In this document: positions 22,994 through 25,290 of the stretch, piece by piece
Layout: each line of letters starts with the position of its first letter
Numbering within the stretch: position 1 is the first letter of the stretch
Assembly (NCBI GenBank): GCA_043728315.1
Contig: JAYTMT010000141.1
Location: 1 to 25,290, forward strand
Reading direction: 5' to 3'
DNA length: 25,290 nucleotides
Source of the DNA: JAAFIP01 sp043728315
Lineage (GTDB): Bacteria > Pseudomonadota > Gammaproteobacteria > Burkholderiales > Burkholderiaceae_C
Program-made: the position numbers and the translations under genes
The notes under the pieces: generated by a model
The model's input: only the letters and a program-made list of their open reading frames with translations
Database searches by the model: none
What the model was told of the DNA's origin: nothing

Positions 22994-23638
22994 TTACACG
23001 GGCGCTGGTGCGCGCCCTTTGAAATCCACAATGGGCGCAAGCCGCGCTTCTTTGATTTCACCCAAATGAAAACCTAAAGCCTGAAGGGGCACTGCGGCAC
23101 GCTTTTTAGACACCTTAGCGCCAGGCTTGGCCGCTGGCGCATCGCTCCAGACAATTTGCCAAGCACTAGCTATACCCGAACCTGCTGCGCCCGAAGCTGC
23201 TGCACCCGAAGCTGCCACAGCCGATCCAGCGCGCTCAAGCGTGCCTCGGAATTTTTTGCGGCTGCCCGACACTTTTGCTGCGGGCTCTTGGCCTTCTACT
23301 GGCGCGGCCTTGGGCTGCACGCCAATTGGCGCTTTGAGTGTCACGTCAATCACCGCGCCCACAAAGCGCGCAAAATCGGCTTCGCCTTTGAGCGGGCGGT
23401 CAATACCGGGCGAGGAGACCTCAAGCCTTTTGTATTCCACGGCATCCACTTCCAGCGCAAACTGCAGCTGGCGCGTGACTTTTTCGCAATCTTCCACCGT
23501 CACCAGTACTTCCACAGCACCAGCCACCCACGGGTTTTCAATCGTCACGCGCAGCAGCCCACCGGCAGTCCGGTCGATCTCGACGCAGTCGTAGCCAAGG
23601 CCGCGAACTGTGGTTTCGATGGTGGTGTGCAAAGGCAT
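22994..23638 (-). CDS. rimP: Ribosome maturation factor RimP
   Basis: 214 residues, first gene of the operon. RimP assists 30S maturation. The family motifs are GYDCVEIDRTAGGLLRVTIE, DCEKVTRQLQFALEVD and EYKRLEVSSPGIDRPLKGEA, then FRGTLE. The protein is longer than many RimP proteins because of inserts in the C-terminal SH3-like half: a Pro/Ala/Lys stretch at about 108-125 and an Ala/Ser/Gly run at 139-157 that is encoded by a 15-bp tandem repeat. The end (PLQALGFHLGEIKEARLAPI, then VDFKG) is the normal last strand. A good extended -10 promoter is found about 100 bp upstream. Confidence 0.93.
   Translation of the reverse strand: MPLHTTIETTVRGLGYDCVEIDRTAGGLLRVTIENPWVAGAVEVLVTVEDCEKVTRQLQFALEVDAVEYKRLEVSSPGIDRPLKGEADFARFVGAVIDVTLKAPIGVQPKAAPVEGQEPAAKVSGSRKKFRGTLERAGSAVAASGAAASGAAGSGIASAWQIVWSDAPAAKPGAKVSKKRAAVPLQALGFHLGEIKEARLAPIVDFKGRAPAPV
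23178..23222 (+). repeat. 15-bp tandem repeat inside rimP
   Basis: Three adjoining units GAACCTGCTGCGCCC, GAAGCTGCTGCACCC and GAAGCTGCCACAGCC, with a weaker fourth unit (GCACTAGCTATACCC) before them. In rimP they encode a repeated five-residue Ala/Ser/Gly unit (VAASG-AAASG-AAGSG), so unit number can change without shifting the frame. Confidence 0.75.
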
Positions 23639-23736
23639 GTGAGCGCTTTAAAACGAGTCTTAATAAGTAGATGGCGAAAAGTGATCGGCCAAAAAAAAAC
23701 GAGAGGTGAGACCGCCCGTTTGGTTGATTTACGCAA

Positions 23737-23742
23737 ATTATA
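23737..23742 (-). promoter_or_regulatory. Extended -10 promoter of the rimP-nusA-infB operon
   Basis: The minus strand reads TGCTATAATTTGCG: a perfect TATAAT with the TG of an extended -10. No good -35 is seen at the usual distance. Transcription would start near 23730, leaving a leader of about 90 nt that includes a run of nine T residues (minus strand) at about 23691-23699. The leader has a small GGT-CTC-ACC stem but no convincing terminator. Confidence 0.6.
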
Positions 23743-23757
23743 GCAGGTTTGCCAGTG

Positions 23758-23792
23758 AAAACCCTTGTTTTATATGGTTTTAAAAGGGTTTT
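23758..23792 (-). terminator. Hairpin after the alkB-like gene
   Basis: AAAACCCTT and AAGGGTTTT are exact inverted repeats across 17 nt that are mostly A/T. The hairpin starts 6 bp after the stop of the minus-strand oxygenase gene and just upstream of the rimP promoter. The A and T arms could act as a terminator, although the T-run is short and the loop is long. Confidence 0.45.
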
Positions 23793-23798
23793 TAGCCA

Positions 23799-24872
23799 CT
23801 AAACCACGGCTGCGGCTGGTCTCGCAGTTATAGGCGAGGCCAGCGCAGCCAAATCATCTAAGCGCTTGTGCATCAGCTTGAACCAAAGCGGCGTGCAAAT
23901 GGCCAAAAACAAGCAGCCCGCATAACCCGTGGGCAACTGCGGACCGGGCAGCGGCTCTAGCGTAGCATAGGGCTTCCATGCATGCATGTGGTGGTCAGAG
24001 TGGCGCTGCAGGTTCACCAAAAGGCTGTTGGTAATCACATGGTCAGCATTCCATGCGTGCATCATGCCAAATGGCTCGCGGCGATTGCCCTGCATCTGAC
24101 GCTGCAGGCCATAGTGCTCAATGTAGTTCACAATCTCCAGCATGGTGAAAGCCACGACCGATTGCAGCAGCAAGAATACTATTACTTTAATAGCGGTATA
24201 TGACGGTATGACGCTGACAATGGCCAAAAAAACCAACAAAGGCAGGGCAAAGCTCCAAGCCAGTGGGCTCTTAAACCATGAAGACTTCATCTGCACGATG
24301 CGCGCCGCTTCTAGGCGCCAGCCGCTAATCATGCTGCCCCACACCGTGCGCGGCCAAAACGCATACAAACTCTCGCCACGGCGGGCCGAAGCCGCGTCCT
24401 CAAAACTGGCTGCGCGCGGGTGGTGGCCACGGTAATGCTCCACCATGAAGTGGCCATAGCACACGCTGGTCATCAGCACCCAGCCACAAAAACGGTCAAT
24501 TTTGGACCTGCTGTGGCCTAGTTCATGTGCAAAAGTGATGCCCTGCGCGCCCGACACATAGCCCACACTAAAGGCCAAACCCAGCACAGTCCACCAGTCG
24601 CCTCGCATGGCAGCATAAGCCCCCAGCGCGATCAATGCTAGCTGCAACACCACGTAAAAACGCAATATCCAGCTGAAATAAGTCAAATTACTGTTGGCAG
24701 CCACCGCAGCGGGCGATTGTTTGCCGCCGGGCAGGTAAACATCTAGCATGGCGATGGTCACCCAAAAGAACAAGGTGAACACGCCGCTCAGATGCGGGGT
24801 GGTGATAACCCCATAGATAGCAGCCAGCGGCAAAGCCAGAGCTAGTAGAAAACGAAGGTCAGATATACGCAT
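23799..24872 (-). CDS. AlkB-type membrane di-iron oxygenase (alkane 1-monooxygenase/desaturase family)
   Basis: 357 residues from the ATG at 24872; an ATG 63 bp upstream is in frame, but the hydrophobic start MRISDLRFLLALALPLAAIY fits the family. The His clusters that bind two irons are complete: HELGH (116-120), HYRGHH (146-151), and LQRHSDHH (His 291-295), with the AlkB marker NYIEHYGL (249-256). About six membrane segments are visible. AlkB enzymes hydroxylate the end carbon of alkanes with electrons from rubredoxin; related proteins act on other hydrocarbons or fatty acyl chains. No rubredoxin or rubredoxin reductase gene is next to it, so the substrate is open. Residues about 212-232 (VFLAIVSVIPSYTAIKVIVF) in a membrane segment are encoded by an antisense copy of the dispersed repeat. 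Confidence 0.88.
   Translation of the reverse strand: MRISDLRFLLALALPLAAIYGVITTPHLSGVFTLFFWVTIAMLDVYLPGGKQSPAAVAANSNLTYFSWILRFYVVLQLALIALGAYAAMRGDWWTVLGLAFSVGYVSGAQGITFAHELGHSRSKIDRFCGWVLMTSVCYGHFMVEHYRGHHPRAASFEDAASARRGESLYAFWPRTVWGSMISGWRLEAARIVQMKSSWFKSPLAWSFALPLLVFLAIVSVIPSYTAIKVIVFLLLQSVVAFTMLEIVNYIEHYGLQRQMQGNRREPFGMMHAWNADHVITNSLLVNLQRHSDHHMHAWKPYATLEPLPGPQLPTGYAGCLFLAICTPLWFKLMHKRLDDLAALASPITARPAAAVV
24178..24240 (+). repeat. Dispersed palindromic element, copy I, inside the alkB-like gene (antisense)
   Basis: The plus strand reads CTATTACTTTAATAGCGG, then TATATGACGGTATGACGCTG and ACAATGGCCAAAAAAACC. Opposite in direction to the gene; in its frame it gives IVSVIPSYTAIKVIV, which serves as part of a hydrophobic segment. 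Confidence 0.75.
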
Positions 24873-24994
24873 GAATGTTATTCTCTTACAGCCCAGCCGC
24901 CTATGCAAGCGTGATAACCCAACCTTACTGAGCATCGGGTTTTGTATTCAGTGGGGACAAATAATTAGGTCAAAGCCAATGGGATAATCAACTT

Positions 24995-25290
24995 ATGAAC
25001 CCTTTGCTACACAAGCTACAGCCCTACCCGTTTGAACGGCTCAAGGCGCTTTTTTCGACTATTACCCCTAATCCAGCCTACCGCGCTGTCAGCCTAGGCA
25101 TGGGCGAGCCTAAGCACGCTACGCCCCAGCTGATTAAAGATGCACTCACCAACAACCTACAAGGCTTGGCGGGCTACCCCGCTACGGGCGGCGAGCCTGC
25201 GCTACGCGAGGCTTGTGCAGCTTGGCTTATGCGCCGTTATAGCGTGACCGTGGATGCAAAGACCCAAGTGCTGCCCGTTAATGGCTCACG
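24995..25290 (+). CDS. dapC: Aminotransferase, DapC-like (succinyldiaminopimelate transaminase), 5' part
   Basis: The first 98 codons; the gene runs off the window. MNPLLHKLQPYPFERLKALF, then VSLGMGEPKHATPQLIKDAL and GYPATGGEPALREACAAWL are typical of the class I/II fold type I aminotransferase start, and the FERL-x-x-L-x-G/T plus SLGMGEPKHxTP pattern is that of proteobacterial DapC, which transfers the amino group in lysine and peptidoglycan precursor synthesis. The lysine pyridoxal site is beyond the window. No ribosome binding site is visible. A GATAAT box ends 6 bp before the ATG, which raises the question of a leaderless mRNA. Confidence 0.85.
   Translation, partial: MNPLLHKLQPYPFERLKALFSTITPNPAYRAVSLGMGEPKHATPQLIKDALTNNLQGLAGYPATGGEPALREACAAWLMRRYSVTVDAKTQVLPVNGS

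Overview
The window looks like chromosomal DNA from a betaproteobacterium of the order Burkholderiales, most likely family Comamonadaceae. The grounds are the gene order rimP-nusA-infB-(signal peptidase)-rbfA-truB-typA, two Bug/TctC-type periplasmic binding proteins, the ratA-rnfH pair divergent from smpB, and fairly high GC coding DNA separated by AT-rich spacers. This is inference from gene content; I could run no database search.

Layout. 1-319 has no supportable gene. 320-5429 is all on the minus strand: a response regulator, an ABC-type amino-acid/amide binding protein, a DUF1232 membrane protein, a class I methyltransferase, rnfH and ratA. 5499-8434 is on the plus strand: smpB, a lipoprotein alpha/beta hydrolase, an AHSA1-like SRPBCC protein and a PhnB-like VOC protein. 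8719-11560 holds two Bug-type binding proteins on opposite strands, separated by about 860 bp of decayed DNA with repeats and an RCC1-like remnant. 11595-14444 is a minus-strand chain of four overlapping genes: vapB-like antitoxin, VapC PIN toxin, EamA transporter and a 3-hydroxyisobutyryl-CoA hydrolase-like enzyme. 14556-23638 is the translation/transcription operon from rimP to typA, with an extended -10 promoter upstream and a clear intrinsic terminator after typA. 23799-24872 is an AlkB-type membrane di-iron oxygenase, and 24995 to the end is the start of a dapC-like aminotransferase.

The most striking signal is a dispersed element of about 65 bp. It has a GCTA...TAGC palindrome followed by a core close to TATGACCATATGACGCTGAC and an A/T-rich tail. 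I find nine recognisable copies. Five lie between genes or across gene ends (near 2.6, 3.1, 4.4, 6.1 and 7.3 kb). Four lie inside open reading frames without breaking them: the HIBCH-like gene, truB, infB and the alkB-like gene. In truB, infB and alkB the copy runs antisense to the gene and is read in the same frame, so three unrelated proteins share a peptide resembling (D/I)VSV-x-S-x-Y-(S/T)-AIK-(I/V)-V. In the HIBCH-like gene the copy lies in sense and encodes a different peptide. This resembles the behaviour of the Rickettsia palindromic elements: a small element that tolerates insertion into genes because some of its frames lack stops.

Other points of note are a 220-bp inverted-repeat structure with one of these elements nested in it, a second shorter repeat family around the Bug genes, a signal peptidase I gene inside the nusA-infB operon, and a toxin-antitoxin pair translationally coupled to metabolic genes.
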